The notes under the pieces: model-generated | Seen by the model: only the letters and a program-made list of their open reading frames with translations | The model's database searches: none | What the model was told of the DNA's origin: nothing | Shown: positions 22,147 to 32,503 of the stretch, in pieces | Layout of the letters: each line of letters opens with the position of its first letter | Position numbering within the stretch: the stretch's first letter is position 1 | Assembly: GCA_964034945.1 (NCBI GenBank) | Contig: OZ035961.1 | Location: forward strand, 46,488,184-46,552,183 | Direction of reading: 5' to 3' | Origin: Chrysopilus asiliformis | Taxonomy: Eukaryota; Arthropoda; Insecta; Diptera; Rhagionidae | DNA length: 64,000 nt | Translations under genes and position numbers: made by a program

Positions 22147-22464
22147 GGCGCCCTAAAAACTGCTGGCATAAAAATCCGAAAATGGTGTTCCAACAGTCCT
22201 CAGCTACTCAAAAACATACCGCAAAATGAGCAAGAAATTGAGCTGGATTTTACGAATCCGTCAAACAACAATGTAAAAACCATGGGTCTGACTTGGCACC
22301 CTAAAATGGATTCATTTTCTATAAGATGCAATTCGCCAGATATCCAGCGAGTTACAAAAAGGACTGTTTCTTCGGACATAGCTCACATTTTCGATCCACT
22401 TGGAATATTGGCACCAGTGGTGGTAACGGCAAAATTGTTCCGTCAAAAACTGTGGAATGGCTAA
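22147..22464 (+). pseudogene. pol: BEL/Pao reverse transcriptase C-terminal part (element I)
   Basis: The sequence reads ALKTAGIKIRKWCSNSPQLLKNIP, then MGLTWHPKMDSFSI, RVTKRTVSSDIAHIFDPLGILAPVVVTAKLFRQKLW. These are the thumb and connection motifs of BEL/Pao polymerases. It is interrupted after LWNG by a 2.1-kb non-LTR insertion, and the pol resumes as integrase at about 24558. RNase H is missing. Confidence 0.75.
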
Positions 22465-23080
22465 ATAAGCTAAATAACAATCATGGCTAAATAACAATCT
22501 TCAACTTATTGGAAAAGTAAAAAAAAAACCTGTGACCTCGGCTGGTCGGTAACAACCGGAATTTCATGTTAAAAACCTGGAATAAAGTTTTTCGTCTTGA
22601 TTTCTGAATTTCTCAGACGAGGTGTGCCAAAAAACGTGGGAAAGTGAGGTGGCTCCGTATTCATTTACAAGTTTTAATTGAAATTATAAATATCCAAAAG
22701 AAAATTCTTTCAAAAAATAAAGATTTTACAATTTAGTTATCGAAAAAGTCAAGTGTATCATCATAATCAATTTAAAAAGTGAAAAAATAAAGAAATTATT
22801 TTGTGTTGAACACATAACCTAACTTTGTGTGCCACAGTATAAATTCCATTAATCACCATGGAGTAAAAATCATTTAAACGAATAATATGCCAAACAACAC
22901 CAAGAATAATTACACCAAACAAAATTCCAGTGAGCAACACCAAACAAGATCATCATCAAAATCCCGTTTGTTAGATCGACATCAAAACATTGACAACAAA
23001 TCATCAACAACAACAAAGAAACGAAAAATTAGAGAATCAAGTTTAATTTACCAGTAGCAAAAAAAACATCACATTCGAAC
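22465..23080 (+). other. 5' untranslated part of the inserted non-LTR element
   Basis: No gene is seen. GGCTAAATAA occurs twice (22458 and 22484) at the insertion point. The 200 bases before the ATG at 23081 are A-rich with AAC/CAA runs, as in a LINE 5' untranslated region. Confidence 0.4.
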
Positions 23081-24391
23081 ATGTCAACAGTAACATTGGA
23101 AGATTTAACACGGCTTCTTCAGCAACAAACAGAATCAATAAAAAATGATATGCAAAATGAATTAAAAGCAATGAGTGATGATTTGAAAGCCAGTTTTCAT
23201 AGTGAACTAGCAAAACTAAGTGAACGAGTCGATGCCATTGAATCGAATGTATCGTACCAATTTTCGAATTTAAAGAGTGACATTGACAATTGTGTTCATC
23301 GGTTGAATAGTACAGATGACGATTTTGCCCGTATCGCTAAACTCAATGAATTGAAAATATCTGGAATCGCTCACTCCCAAAATGAAAATTTACACGAAAT
23401 TTTTTGTTCGATCGCAAAAATTATTGGTTATGACGTCACAAAATCCATCGAATGTACCAGACATTGTACGCATGCAAAAAAGAAACCAACAATCAAATGA
23501 TTTTGTTACATGGCCACAAATCATAGTGAAATTCATCGCTCCACACATTCGTAATAAATTTAATTGATTATATTTATCAAGACCATCTAAACAACCGATT
23601 CTCACCAAGCTTACCACAAGGCAGCACCGTTCGTATTGGAGAAATGTTGACACCACACAACCAATCGATTTTTACCGACGCATTAAAATTAAAGCGAGAC
23701 AAAAAATTACACAAAGTCAATACAGTTGATGGTCTTATGCGTGTTAAAACTGTGGAAACAGAGCGATTCGTAACCATCAAATCAAAGCGTGATCATAGTT
23801 TAACTAGTTAGGAAACCTTGGGCTTTTTCCGTGTACCTACGTTGGAGTAAAGATAACCGATATACTCGTGGACGCGCTTTTCTTTCTTTCCTATGCTTAA
23901 ATTACCAACAAAACACAACACATGTAAAACCTAGCCACATTTTAATACACCACCAACACATGCAATCTCCCGCTGGTGTATAAAAATGTGGCTAGGTTTT
24001 ACATGTGTTGTGTTTTGTTGGTAATTTACGCATAGGAAAGAAAGAAAAGCCCGTCCACGAGTATATCGGTTATGTTTACTCCAACGTAGGTACACGGAAA
24101 AAGCCCAAGGTTTCCTAACTAGTTAAACTATGGCGTGATCTTGAGGTGTACGTATCATCGAGAGTGGGAACAACATTGTCATCATCATCAGCACCACTAC
24201 CAGCAAATACAACAACAGCAACAAACAATTCAGCAGTAATCAATGGCACAATGGCAACAACATCTTCATCATCATCGGCATCAAAACCGAATTCAGTGTC
24301 AACGCCGACTGTATCATCAGCCGCTTCTGTGCAATCACAACAACCGTCAATCCAAGCAAATAACCCACTATCAGCTCAAATGGATCATTAA
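23081..24391 (+). pseudogene. Non-LTR retrotransposon ORF1 (coiled coil plus nucleic-acid binding part)
   Basis: The frame 23081-23500 starts MSTVTLEDLTRLLQQQ and forms a coiled coil, then ELKISGIAHSQNENLHEIF. After a shift, 23600-23790 reads LPQGSTVRIGEMLTPHNQSIFTDAL and LHKVNTVDGLMRVKT, the C-terminal pattern of insect LINE ORF1 proteins. A 339-bp fold-back element interrupts it at KSKRD. The frame then continues LEVYVSSRVG into a Ser/Thr/Asn/Gln-rich tail ending at 24391. No ORF2 follows. Confidence 0.65.
23794..24132. mobile_element. Fold-back (hairpin) element, 339 bp
   Basis: The two arms, about 160 bp each (23794-23953 and 23973-24132), are inverted copies with only about four mismatches. 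The spacer is about 20 bases. Termini are CATAGTTTAACTAGTTAGG. GCGTGAT flanks both sides (23787-23793, 24133-24139), a probable 7-bp target duplication. Excision restores the ORF1 frame. There is no coding sequence. Confidence 0.85.
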
Positions 24392-24557
24392 CCAGCAAAA
24401 CTCCAGAAAATTTTATTTATTTAAATCCATTAAAAAAGCCACAAGGCATTTATATTCGTTTTTTTTTCATGATCATTAATTAAACCTAAACTTTTATTTT
24501 CAACAATAATACTAATACACTATTTTTTTTCTCTTTCTTTCTTTATGCGCTAAAACG
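24392..24557 (+). other. 3' untranslated part of the non-LTR insertion
   Basis: T/A-rich sequence with CTTTCTTTCTTT just before the BEL integrase resumes at about 24558. No poly(A) tail or clear target duplication was found. Confidence 0.35.
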
Positions 24558-25460
24558 AAAGTGGCTCCAACTGACCAAACCACAATACCATATTTAGAGC
24601 TCAATAAGTTCATCAATAAGATTAGACGCCTCCCTAACTCCAATTCAAATTCAGCATTAAGTGTTCAAGAACTAGATGACTCTCAAATGGTCATATGCAA
24701 TGTCTGGAATTTTCTGATGACATCAAACATTTACAAATATATAAGGAACTTTCAAGGGGAAGTTCAATCAACAGCCTAGCACCATTCTTGGATCACAAGG
24801 GGCTATTGAGAGTGGGAGGACGCTTTAATTCATCAACGTTGAGCTACAATGCTCAGCATCCTATGCTCCTACCATACTCTCATCCTCTAAGCAAACTAAT
24901 TCTCAACGATATTCACAAAGAAAATATGCATTCTGGACCACAAACTTTAATATCCATCACTCGGCAAACATTCTGGCCAATAATGGGCAAAGATTTGGCT
25001 CGCTCTATCGTTCAACACTCTGTCAGATGTGCTAAGGCGAAACCAAAACTCCTATCTCAACTCATGAGTGATTTACCAGCAGATCGTGTACAACCAGCTC
25101 GTCCGTTCATAAATTCCGGAGTTGACTTCTGCGGTCCAGTCTTCACGCATTTTAAAATCAGAGGAAAGCGACCTCAAAAGGCATACATCGCCGTATTTTG
25201 CTGTTTCGCTACGAAGGCTGTTCATCTAGAATTATTGAGTGACCTATCAACAGAAGGTTTTCTCGGAGCATTACGGCGATTCATCTTCAGGCGACGATAC
25301 TGCCAAAAAATTTATTGCGACAACGCAACAAATTTTGATTGGCGCTCGTAATCAACTTATTGAACTAAAAGATGTCATTCACAAAGATAATTTCAAGCAG
25401 AAGATTACAACTGAATGCAGTTCGAAGGGAATCGATTTTCACTTTATCCCGCCTCGCGAT
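24558..25460 (+). pseudogene. pol: BEL/Pao integrase (element I)
   Basis: The N-terminal part (24561-24780) leads in another frame to 24695-25351. That frame shows the zinc-binding region (LLRVGGRFNSSTL, HPLSKLILNDIHKENMHSG, SVRCAKAKP) and the catalytic core: SGVDFCGPVF (first Asp), KAVHLELLSDLSTEGFLGALRRFIFRR and IYCDNATNF (second Asp). A frame change near 25340 leads to ARNQLIELKDVIHKDNF and IDFHFIPPR, where LTR B begins. There are at least two shifts. Confidence 0.85.
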
Positions 25461-25777
25461 AGTTACGATTCCCACATCCCAGTCTTCTGACACACAGTTA
25501 TGATTCCCACATCTTAGATGCAACACCCAATTCTACGAATGGTTCCCACAGCTGCAGTTCAACATGGATACACCTGAAGACCCAATCTGTTTCTCACCGT
25601 AAAATTCATTAGAAATTTATAATCATATTGCAATTCTTTTCTCATGACAATAAATTGTACAACAGAACTTTAAAACTAATTGTAGATCAGTTGTAAGTAA
25701 GCAGTCGACCAATAAACAACTGAAAAGGTTATTATCGTTTGATTTATTTTTTTTTTATCACGGGAGGTAACTTAACT
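25461..25777 (+). repeat. LTR of gypsy element B (17.6/297-like)
   Basis: Starts AGTTACGATTCCC inside the BEL integrase and ends TTAACT at the primer site, giving AGTT...AACT ends like LTR A. GTTATGATTCCCACAT-like wording is duplicated near its start (25461 and 25496). The leader after it repeats wording of element A (GGAGCACAAC, GGCGAGTTTCAACTC, TCGAGAACCTGC), so A and B are one family. Confidence 0.65.
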
Positions 25778-25794
25778 GGCGCAGTTGGTAGGAT
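25777..25794 (+). promoter_or_regulatory. Primer binding site of element B (tRNA-Ser type)
   Basis: TGGCGCAGTTGGTAGGAT is identical over 18 bases to the site of element A at 10836. Confidence 0.7.
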
Positions 25795-26080
25795 ACACAA
25801 GCTGTCCTTTTTAATTAGTGTTGTGTTAAGTAAATTCGACGGTTTATCGAAAATATTTAACAGTGCCGAGAGCATATCGGTATAAAGTGACATTAATAAA
25901 GTGTTAAAACCCTCTTTGTTTCGGAAGATATTAGAGTGAATATAACATAATACAGTGATTATCGAACGAATATCGATTCACTATAGTGATACAAATTGAC
26001 AACTTGGAGCACAACAAGTTTGGCGAGTTTCAACTCTTCAGCTCCTCGAGAACCTGCTCATCACGGATAAATTAACAAAG

Positions 26081-26106
26081 ATGCTGTTGGCTGTAGTTGC
26101 TTGGTT
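26081..26106 (+). other. Candidate env leader exon of element B
   Basis: An ATG plus seven further codons of hydrophobic residues and two extra bases ends at the donor GTAAGT (26107). It parallels 11090, 39563 and 63262 in position and codon phase. No gag or env of element B follows; sequence after about 26130 is unrelated. Confidence 0.55.
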
Positions 26107-26384
26107 GTAAGTCGAATTTTCCTTTTTTTTACTTTTCCCCCATGCGTATTAAAGAGTAATTGAGTGTTTAAGTTTACTTTCCGTCCGTCGGATTGATATA
26201 GTGTTGGGCTAGATGACGAAACAGGGAAGGTGAACGTGTGTCGTTTGCCTGTGCGTGTGTCGCTTGTCCGCGTGTGTCGCCGACTACCATTTGGGCTAAA
26301 CTTAGTCGTAGCAAACTTAGTCGTAGCAAGCACGTTCGAAAGCCACCTCAAAATCAAAAGTGTTTCTAAAGTACGTTTTGCATC

Positions 26385-26540
26385 ATGAAGAGTGAATATA
26401 CAGACCCATTTCTAACACTTTTGAATTCGATTCACCCAAATACAAAATTCACTATGGAATCGGAGTCCGAAGGCTCTTTAGAATTTCTGGATGTGCGAAT
26501 TATTAGGAAAAGTGACGGTAAACTCGCACACAAATTATAG
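26385..26540 (+). pseudogene. Penelope-like reverse transcriptase scrap
   Basis: A short frame reads SEYTDPFLTLLNSIHPNTKFTMESE and SLEFLDVRIIRKSDGKLAHKL. This matches the region just after the catalytic motif of Penelope-like enzymes (LN..HP.I.FT.E, FLD..I). It is distinct in base use from the T-poor copy at 4309, so it is a separate element. Confidence 0.6.
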
Positions 26541-27029
26541 GAAACACATAAAAATTATTGAAAACATATTTATATAGACAACCTTATGAAATACATATGA
26601 TTTTAATTCCCCCAAGAAACAACAACATTTCTTACTTCGCAGGAAGTGGTAATATTTTTATTTCACAGGAAATGGTTTTAATTTTCACACGAAAAAATGG
26701 GGAATAGAAGAACTTGAAAAATTTCATATAAAAGCAGGTCTTTACTTTTATGAATATCAATATGAAAAATTCAGCTAACTAGATTCTTTGAATTCAAAAA
26801 TCTAAAATGACAAAAAAAAATAATATTTTAAATAAAATTAATAAAATTGGATTAAAAAATATCAGTTGTGGTCAACACAAAACTTTCTTCTACAAAATCT
26901 ACGACCCTGTGCAATTTACGCTAGAGCCCTGTCGCGTTGTCAACCTAAGACGACCTCCCAATAAATTCTTGGTTTATTCAAAAATATCAAAAACGTACAA
27001 AATTTGAGATAACTTGAGAACTGTAAAAG
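26541..27029. other. AT-rich stretch without recognised gene
   Basis: The stretch contains ACAGGAAATGG/GCAGGAAGTGG wording twice and a 66-codon frame at 26807 with no recognisable motif. Nothing further can be assigned. Confidence 0.3.
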
Positions 27030-27576
27030 ATATCAATTTACGGTAAATGGCAAAAATGTAGAAAATGTTAACATCTTTAATTATTCTTTTAACTGATTTG
27101 TCGAAAAACCGTTAGTTTGCAAATTATTCGCAAACATATGATTTTTTACATATTAATGAAAATATCTCAATAACGGTAAAACATAACGGATAACAGTGAA
27201 AGACAAAATTGTGCAGAATGCCATTCTCATTAATTCACTTCATACATTCAGTCAGCAAAAACCCGTTAGTTTTCGAGATAATCGCAAAAAACTGTTTTTT
27301 TGGAAATAACGATTTATCTCGATAACAGGTGGAGATATCGAGTTATAGCTAAAGACAAAAGTGTGGGAAATTTTATTTTCTCCAAGTTTTGTCATACTTA
27401 AGGCCACTAAAAAATGCGTAGTTTGGGAGTAAATCGAGAAAAACGAAATTGCGATTTTTGAAAAACCGCCATTTTGGATACTTCCGGTTAACGGATTTCC
27501 ACCAAAAGTTGATAGGATCGTCCCATTTCAGGACCCAACATGCCTATAAAATTTCATGGCGCTAGCTCTATTAGGT
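27030..27576 (+). repeat. Divergent tandem repeat (about 150-bp period), related to 34610-34905
   Basis: The wording AAAGACAAAA.TGT.G.AAAT recurs at about 27047, 27201 and 27352, each followed by a CCGTTAGTTT..GA.A..TCGCAAA segment, giving a period near 152 bases. The last part (CCGCCATTTTGG, TACTTCCGGTTAACGGATTTCCAC, AAATTTCATGGC) recurs inside the hAT element at about 34800-34905. No coding capacity is seen. Confidence 0.6.
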
Positions 27577-27676
27577 CCTAAGTTTCAGCGGCTTTTCAGC
27601 GCGGGGGCACGACGGCGGGTTAGTTAAATAAATCGGCAGGCTGGGGGTTAATCCAAATTCAAGTTCAGTCTTATAA
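27577..27676 (+). repeat. LTR fragment of gypsy element F (left copy)
   Basis: The 100 bases from CCTAAGTTTCAGCGG to CAGTCTTATA recur at 32219-32315 with few differences, one being a small indel near GGCAGGCTGG. On the left copy it is followed by TTCAGAAGTGGGAT, a candidate primer site. The two copies bracket the F coding remnants, so they look like truncated 5' and 3' LTRs. Confidence 0.6.
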
Positions 27677-28335
27677 ATTCAGAAGTGGGATTTACCCGAA
27701 TCGCCTGGATGGAAAAAATTGTTCGGGAATTCAAAACCGGCTATTTATATTAGTGTAAATGCGAAGTGAATTGTAAGACGTATTTCGTTTCTTGCGGCGA
27801 AATTCCCATAACCGGTTTGAGTTCAATTCAAATGGCGATGAATCGTGTCGGCTTTGACCGGGTTGTGTGTTTCTGTTGTGAAACGGAAAAGAAAGAAAAA
27901 CAGTAGAAATTTTGAGTTTTGGCCGCGTTTAAAGTTACAAGCGATTCTATTCAATAATTGTGGGTTTAAGTGCAATTTTTGTCAATTTGTGGACTTTGTG
28001 AAACTTTGATGGGATTTGGATTTTTTTTTATTTTCGCTTGATGGCGCGAGCGAGAAAACGATTGTAGTTCCGAGAATCAACGGGATTGACTTTACAGCTA
28101 GTTAGGGGCGGCGCTGCATTAGCTGTGTGTGTTGTTATTGCTGCATTTGCTGTTTGCTGTTTTTTGGTTCCTGTGTTGGCGGTTTACCATAGAATTTCGA
28201 GAAGACGTGTATGCAGAAATTGACTGATGCTATACGCGGTGTTGCCACTGTTGTTTCCAGTTGTGTTAAATTCAGTCAACGTTGGATCACAAGCAAGATA
28301 AGTTCTTTTTAAAATAAATTTAAAAAATTATCATT
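27677..28335 (+). other. Leader of gypsy element F
   Basis: No gene is seen. It begins TTCAGAAGTGGGATTTACCC, matching the complement of the 3' arm of tRNA-Leu (CAATCCCACTTCTGA form) but lacking the usual TGG of the CCA end. GTG-rich leader sequence leads to the gag ATG at 28336. Confidence 0.45.
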
Positions 28336-29200
28336 ATGGGAGATCGGGTTCCGTCACGTCCAAAAAGGGTGCGCCCGAATACCGAAGTTTCACCTACGCC
28401 CCAGCGAGAGTCGATGGAGCGGCCTTCGACAACAGTGACATCACACTTGAGATTGGGAATGGAAGAGGTTAAAAATCTGATTCCAGAACTGAATCCTGGA
28501 TCGAAAGAGGGTTTGGGAGTGACTCAGTGGATTACCCATGTGGATCGGTTAAAATACGTATACGGTTGGAATGACCACCTGACGCTATTTTACGCATCAT
28601 TGAGACTCACGGGAACTGCGAAATTTTGGTGGCAGACCAGAATGGAAACTTTAGATCTTTGGGAACCGTTTAAGAGCCAGCTAATTCAAAGTTTTCCCTG
28701 CATGGACGATGAGGCATCGGTGCATGCTCGATTATCGGCCTGGAAGCGAAAGCCGGGGGAATCGATAGAAAATTATTTTTACGAAAAAACTGCTTTGGCG
28801 AAAACCATTAATCTAAACGAGACCACACTGTCACATATATTATTGCAGGGCTCAGGGATAAGGACCTACAAAACATCTTAAACCTAACCTGCTAATATTT
28901 ATTGGTAATATTTCACAACCCTTAGTCCCGGGCAGAGAAAGGTCCAGGTTTTACGACGTAGATAGGATTCCAGCAAGACGAGATAATCCTAAATTCCCGC
29001 CTCAAACACCAGGGAAACCGGTCAATCCATATAGCGCCAAACCATCTGAAAAATCTCGTTTTGCCGGCAGATGTTTCAAATGTGGGCAGATTGGTCATAG
29101 AGAAGCCCATTGTAGGGTCAGAATTGACCAAAGTTCTAACAAGCCAAGTCAAAATGATAAGAAAGTTCGAAAAGTGGGAACTAACTCCATCAAAAGGTTA
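28336..29200 (+). pseudogene. gag: Gag of gypsy element F
   Basis: The frame 28336-28881 starts MGDRVPSRPKRVRP and has the capsid signature VTQWITHVDRLKYVYGWNDH, LRLTGTAKFWWQTR, LWEPFKSQLIQSFP and ENYFYEKTALAK. After a frame change, about 28935-29130 contains a CCHC zinc knuckle in GRCFKCGQIGHREAHC. The whole gag is thus about 280 residues, split by one or two shifts. It is homologous to the gag of E at 57870. Confidence 0.85.
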
Positions 29201-29500
29201 AAATTGGGAATAGGATGTTAGATGCGTATATTGATTTGGGAAGTGAGGTCACAACAATCCGAAGAAGTGACTGCCGGGCCCAAGGTTGGACCATAAATCC
29301 AGACTCAGGGCGCATTCTTAGTGGCTTCGCCGGAGGAAGATGCCAATCGCTGAGAAAAATAACCAAGTTAATAACGATTGGAGATATAACCCTCGAGACA
29401 GACGTTGTGGTAGTGGATGGATGCTGCGCAAGACGTCCTAGTGCTGATTGGTCAAACTTTCACCAATAGACCGGGGGTTCAGGTTGTGAAACGGTGGAAA
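29201..29500 (+). pseudogene. pol: Protease of gypsy element F
   Basis: The frame 29215-29469 reads LDAYIDLGSEVTTIRRSDC, with DLGSE in place of the usual D[TS]G active site, then GRILSGFAGG and ITLETDVVVVDG. The end of the domain, DVLVLIGQTFTNRPGV, lies in the overlapping frame from 29417, so a frameshift lies near 29430. The Thr/Ser of the active-site triad is replaced by Leu, with Gly retained. Confidence 0.65.
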
Positions 29501-30080
29501 AGAATTGACATCTTAAAGGATACCACGAGCGCTGAGGTCAATAACGTACCAAGAAATCTACGACATCCTAAGCAGATGCGCATAACTTACCGACCTATTT
29601 CCGAAAACGACTTGATTTTGGAGGCAACGGTTGCGCCTCAAGATGTCAAACGCCTAGTCGTATTAGCCATATATGAACCAGATGCTGCTCACGAACTACA
29701 CACGGACGCTAGCTCCAGAGGACTTGCAGGGATCCTATTGCAAATGGCAAAAATAATAGAATTCGAAATCCAGTGTCCTATTTTATTCGGCCACCACAGA
29801 CGCAGAACAAAAGAGCTTGAGGCTCTCGCAGTTGTTGAAAGCTTGGAGCGCTTTAAATTTTATCTTTTGGGGAAACATTTTGTCACCGTTACTGACTGCA
29901 CTGCCCTGAGAGCTACCCAATAACAAAAAAAACCTTATTCCCAGAATTGCCCGTTGGTGGCTGAAAATACAGCAACTCAAAGCAATATCGTCCGGGCATA
30001 AAAATGAGTCACGTAGATGCTCTAAGTCGAGCTACCTGCAGTACCAGTGTGGAACCAGAGGAAATTGGAAATTAAGTCTT
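29501..30080 (+). pseudogene. pol: RNase H region of gypsy element F
   Basis: The frame 29417-29923 passes directly from the protease to YEPDAAHELHTDASSRGLAGILLQ, ELEALAVVESLERFKFYLLGKHFVTVTDC. This is the RNase H domain (catalytic Asp in HTDAS, Glu in ELEAL, Asp in VTDC). The reverse transcriptase proper is deleted. Beyond the stop, IPRIARWWLKIQ and SHVDALSR-like wording continues to about 30050. Confidence 0.8.
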
Positions 30081-30169
30081 TATTGTCTCGATAACCGAAC
30101 CAGACATAAAAAAAATACATCAATAATTGTATCCAATGCGCGTACAACAGACAAAAATGAGACGCGATA

Positions 30170-30479
30170 CCAATTAAATACGTTTAAAACGGAACAAATT
30201 CCATATCATACCGTTCATATTGACCATTTGGGTACCTACCCGAAAAGTACCTGCCAAGTAATAATCGATTCGTTCACTAAATTCATTGTCTTGCGTCCAG
30301 TACGAAATACCAGCACCAAACCTGTATTGAAAATCTTAGAGGAGTTGTCTCAATTTTTTGGGGTGCCGATCCAAATTGTAAGTGACCGTGAATCGGCCTT
30401 CACCTCTAAAGTTTTTAATGAATAATGCGATGAAAACAGAATAAAGCTCACTCTTAATGCCGTGCAGAATCCGCGTGCC
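30170..30479 (+). pseudogene. pol: Integrase core of gypsy element F
   Basis: The frame 30228-30425 and its flanks read IPYHTVHIDHLGTYPKS, IIDSFTKFIVLRPVRNTSTKPV, SQFFGVPIQIVSDRESAFTS. They hold the first two catalytic Asp residues (HIDHLG, VSDRE). After one stop it continues CDENRIKLTLNAVQNPRAN and is cut at 30480 by an LTR-like block before the catalytic Glu. Confidence 0.8.
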
Positions 30480-30878
30480 AATTGTCGAGGCCAGCGGAAA
30501 TATCTCAGTCATAGGTCGGATATCCCGTTTCTAAGAGACAGATATCCGAACCGTCTTGTAAGTACGGCGCGACAGCGAAACCGTTGACTCGACATATGGT
30601 AACACAACGTGACCTCAAAGTCTCACGGTGGAATAGATATGAAGATGCTCACCGTGAGACACAAAAAGTGCGGACTCGACATTCCTCACCAGCTATAACC
30701 TAAGCTAGCAGTAAGTAATTGAGTATTGTTTGAGGAGTCTAAGTAATAAGTCGTAGAAGAGTACTGTTTTTAACGTTAAAGTGAAAAGTCGTCCAATAAA
30801 GTTTAAGTGAAGTGAAGTAATTCGTTTTTATTTTGTTGCTCCCCAAAAAACCCTTTTCAGCATTCGGACCACAACACA
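30480..30878 (+). repeat. LTR-like insertion with strong hairpins
   Basis: Starts TGTCGAGGCC inside the F integrase. It contains two exact inverted repeats: CGGATATC/GATATCCG (30508-30550) and GTCTCACGGTG/CACCGTGAGAC (about 30621-30659). AATAAAG lies near 30797 and the block ends near the ATG at 30879. The right boundary and superfamily are unknown. Confidence 0.5.
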
Positions 30879-31034
30879 ATGGACAATTTGAGCGGTACTT
30901 CCGAACAATTGCCGCCGCTATCACTAGTACAACAGTACGAGCGGACGGACGAGATCGGGATTCCCAGTTGGTCAAAATTCAGTGGAGACTTAATTATATA
31001 CCACTGTGATGAATTGCATTTCAACTTTTCCTGA
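30879..31034 (+). CDS. Short frame after the LTR-like block, possible gag start
   Basis: A 51-residue frame, MDNLSGTSEQLPPLSLVQQYERTD..., begins 40 bases after the LTR-like block, where a gag start would be expected. It ends in an inverted repeat (ATTGCATT...AATGCAAT, 31014-31050). It is not recognised as any family; it may be a truncated gag N-terminus. Confidence 0.3.
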   Translation: MDNLSGTSEQLPPLSLVQQYERTDEIGIPSWSKFSGDLIIYHCDELHFNFS

Positions 31035-31399
31035 ATGCAATACATCACTTTACCTAAAACAACAGGTACAAAGTTTTAAGTCAGAACATTGACCCATTCT
31101 TTAAGCAACATACGCAATTCTTATTACTTTCATATGCAGCCCGGTTATTGCACCTTTCATATGCCATGTTTATACGCATTATGCAAAATCATCAAAATGT
31201 CGATCAGCGAAAACGAAGCACGCGACAAGCGCGCTCATATTCCATAACAAATGTTTCGATCTTATTTCACAACAAGAGTGAAATACGCGAATTAACACTT
31301 TTCATGACGATGCAATTCTTTCTTACTTCCGTCACCCAGAATTAGGGCAAATGTTTCATGCACCTATCCAGGCAACGTGACTAATATACCCACCATCAC
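31035..31399. other. Stretch without recognised gene
   Basis: AT-rich sequence with CATATGC-type wording repeated near 31130 and 31160. The 65-codon frame at 31148 shows no motif. The right part probably belongs to the U3 of the LTR whose TATA box is at 31422. Confidence 0.3.
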
Positions 31400-31968
31400 T
31401 GAATTGAGCTGGCGTCTTGCCTATAAAAGAAGGTGTTAAGACCTGACTCAAAGAGTTTAAGAGTGAGAGTTTTTAAAAATAACCTTTGATAGAAGTTATC
31501 GAGGAAGTTGAATTACGGAGTTCAAGAGTTTTTAGAGTTTTGTTTAAATTACCGTTGATAGAAGCTATCAAAAAATCCGTTCGATTAAGCAGTTTGAGTT
31601 TTCCCTAAGAATTTTTGAGAATATTGTTTAAAAAAATATTAATTTTAAAGTTTTAGAGATTTTTAAAGTTTGTGTTGGAGATGTTTTAAATGGGTTTAAG
31701 AACAAAAACATTGTGATCTAAAAATTATAAAACGTAGATTTAATAACTTTGTAATACAAATAAATAATTCTTAAATTTGTGAATTTAGTGAAATTAATGA
31801 AAAAGCTTGGTGATTAAAAAATTGTAAAACAAGATCTAATCCTAAGAAGTTTGTAATACAAAAACTGTGAAGAGTTAAGAAAGCTAAATAAATAAAAAAC
31901 CAAGAAAAAACAAAGTGAGCGTTTCAATCACAATTTCAGAATCAGTTAATAGTGAGTGTCACACCACA
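31400..31968 (+). repeat. LTR (R-U5 and part of U3) resembling family N
   Basis: TATAAAAG at 31422-31429 is followed by AT-rich sequence containing divergent duplications (GATAGAAG[T/C]TATC at about 31485 and 31557; TTTGTAATACAAA at about 31750 and 31849). Two AATAAA signals are present, and the end is ACCACATAA. The family N LTR at 62330-62606 has the same TATAAAAGAA start and ACCACATAAT end. Here no primer site follows, so this is probably a solo LTR in element F. Confidence 0.5.
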
Positions 31969-32218
31969 TAAAGTCACAACAATTAATGTTGGGCTATTTG
32001 CCAAAGGGACTTCTACAAAATCGACTTACTGCGGTCATTTATGGAGAAATCACCAATCAAAATAAAGACAACGAGGATGATATTCCTCTGGCTGAACTTC
32101 GAGAACGAGCGTCTGAGAAAATATATTCCAATCGGGTACAACAAGCTCAGAGGATAAATAATCAATATTGCCGGCCCGAAACATACGGCAAAGGAGACTT
32201 GGTCTTAATAAAGTCGGC
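31969..32218 (+). pseudogene. pol: Integrase C-terminal region of gypsy element F
   Basis: The frame 31956-32273 contains MLGYLPKGLLQNRLTAVIYG, LRERASEKIYSNRVQQAQRINNQY and YGKGDLVLIKSA, the conserved C-terminal end of this Gypsy clade (FG.LPKG..., GDLVL). It lies after two LTR insertions and in the expected order for F. It then runs into the right LTR remnant. Confidence 0.7.
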
Positions 32219-32315
32219 CCTAAGTTTCAGCGGCTTATCAGCGCGGGGGCACGACGGCGGGTTAGTTAAATAAATCGGCAGGCTGGATGAATCCAAATTC
32301 AAGTTCAGTCTTATA
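32219..32315 (+). repeat. LTR fragment of gypsy element F (right copy)
   Basis: Near-identical to 27577-27676. Here it is preceded by the integrase end and followed by the truncated copia LTR. Confidence 0.6.
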
Positions 32316-32407
32316 CATTGTGTTTCTTTTATATTCTTTAGTCTTAAGTCAACCTTCACTAAATAAAGATCTATCGATAAATTCCCGGGTTTCATTTCAC
32401 GATAACA
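32316..32407 (+). repeat. Truncated copia-type LTR end
   Basis: The sequence ends ATAACA at 32407, directly before a copia-type primer site, with AATAAAG at 32363. Only about 90 bases remain; the upstream part is lost at the junction with element F. Confidence 0.55.
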
Positions 32408-32418
32408 GGTTATGAGCC
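32408..32418 (+). promoter_or_regulatory. Copia-type primer binding site (initiator tRNA-Met, internal)
   Basis: GGTTATGAGCC right after the LTR end matches the copia/1731-type site, which pairs with an internal initiator tRNA-Met fragment instead of the tRNA 3' end. Confidence 0.65.
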
Positions 32419-32503
32419 TAGAGACCCTGTTACCCATAATTCATTGATATCGTTTTCCTTTTGCAACGTGACGGGTAATAGTTTTTTCTTCTCTTTTGCG
32501 AAA

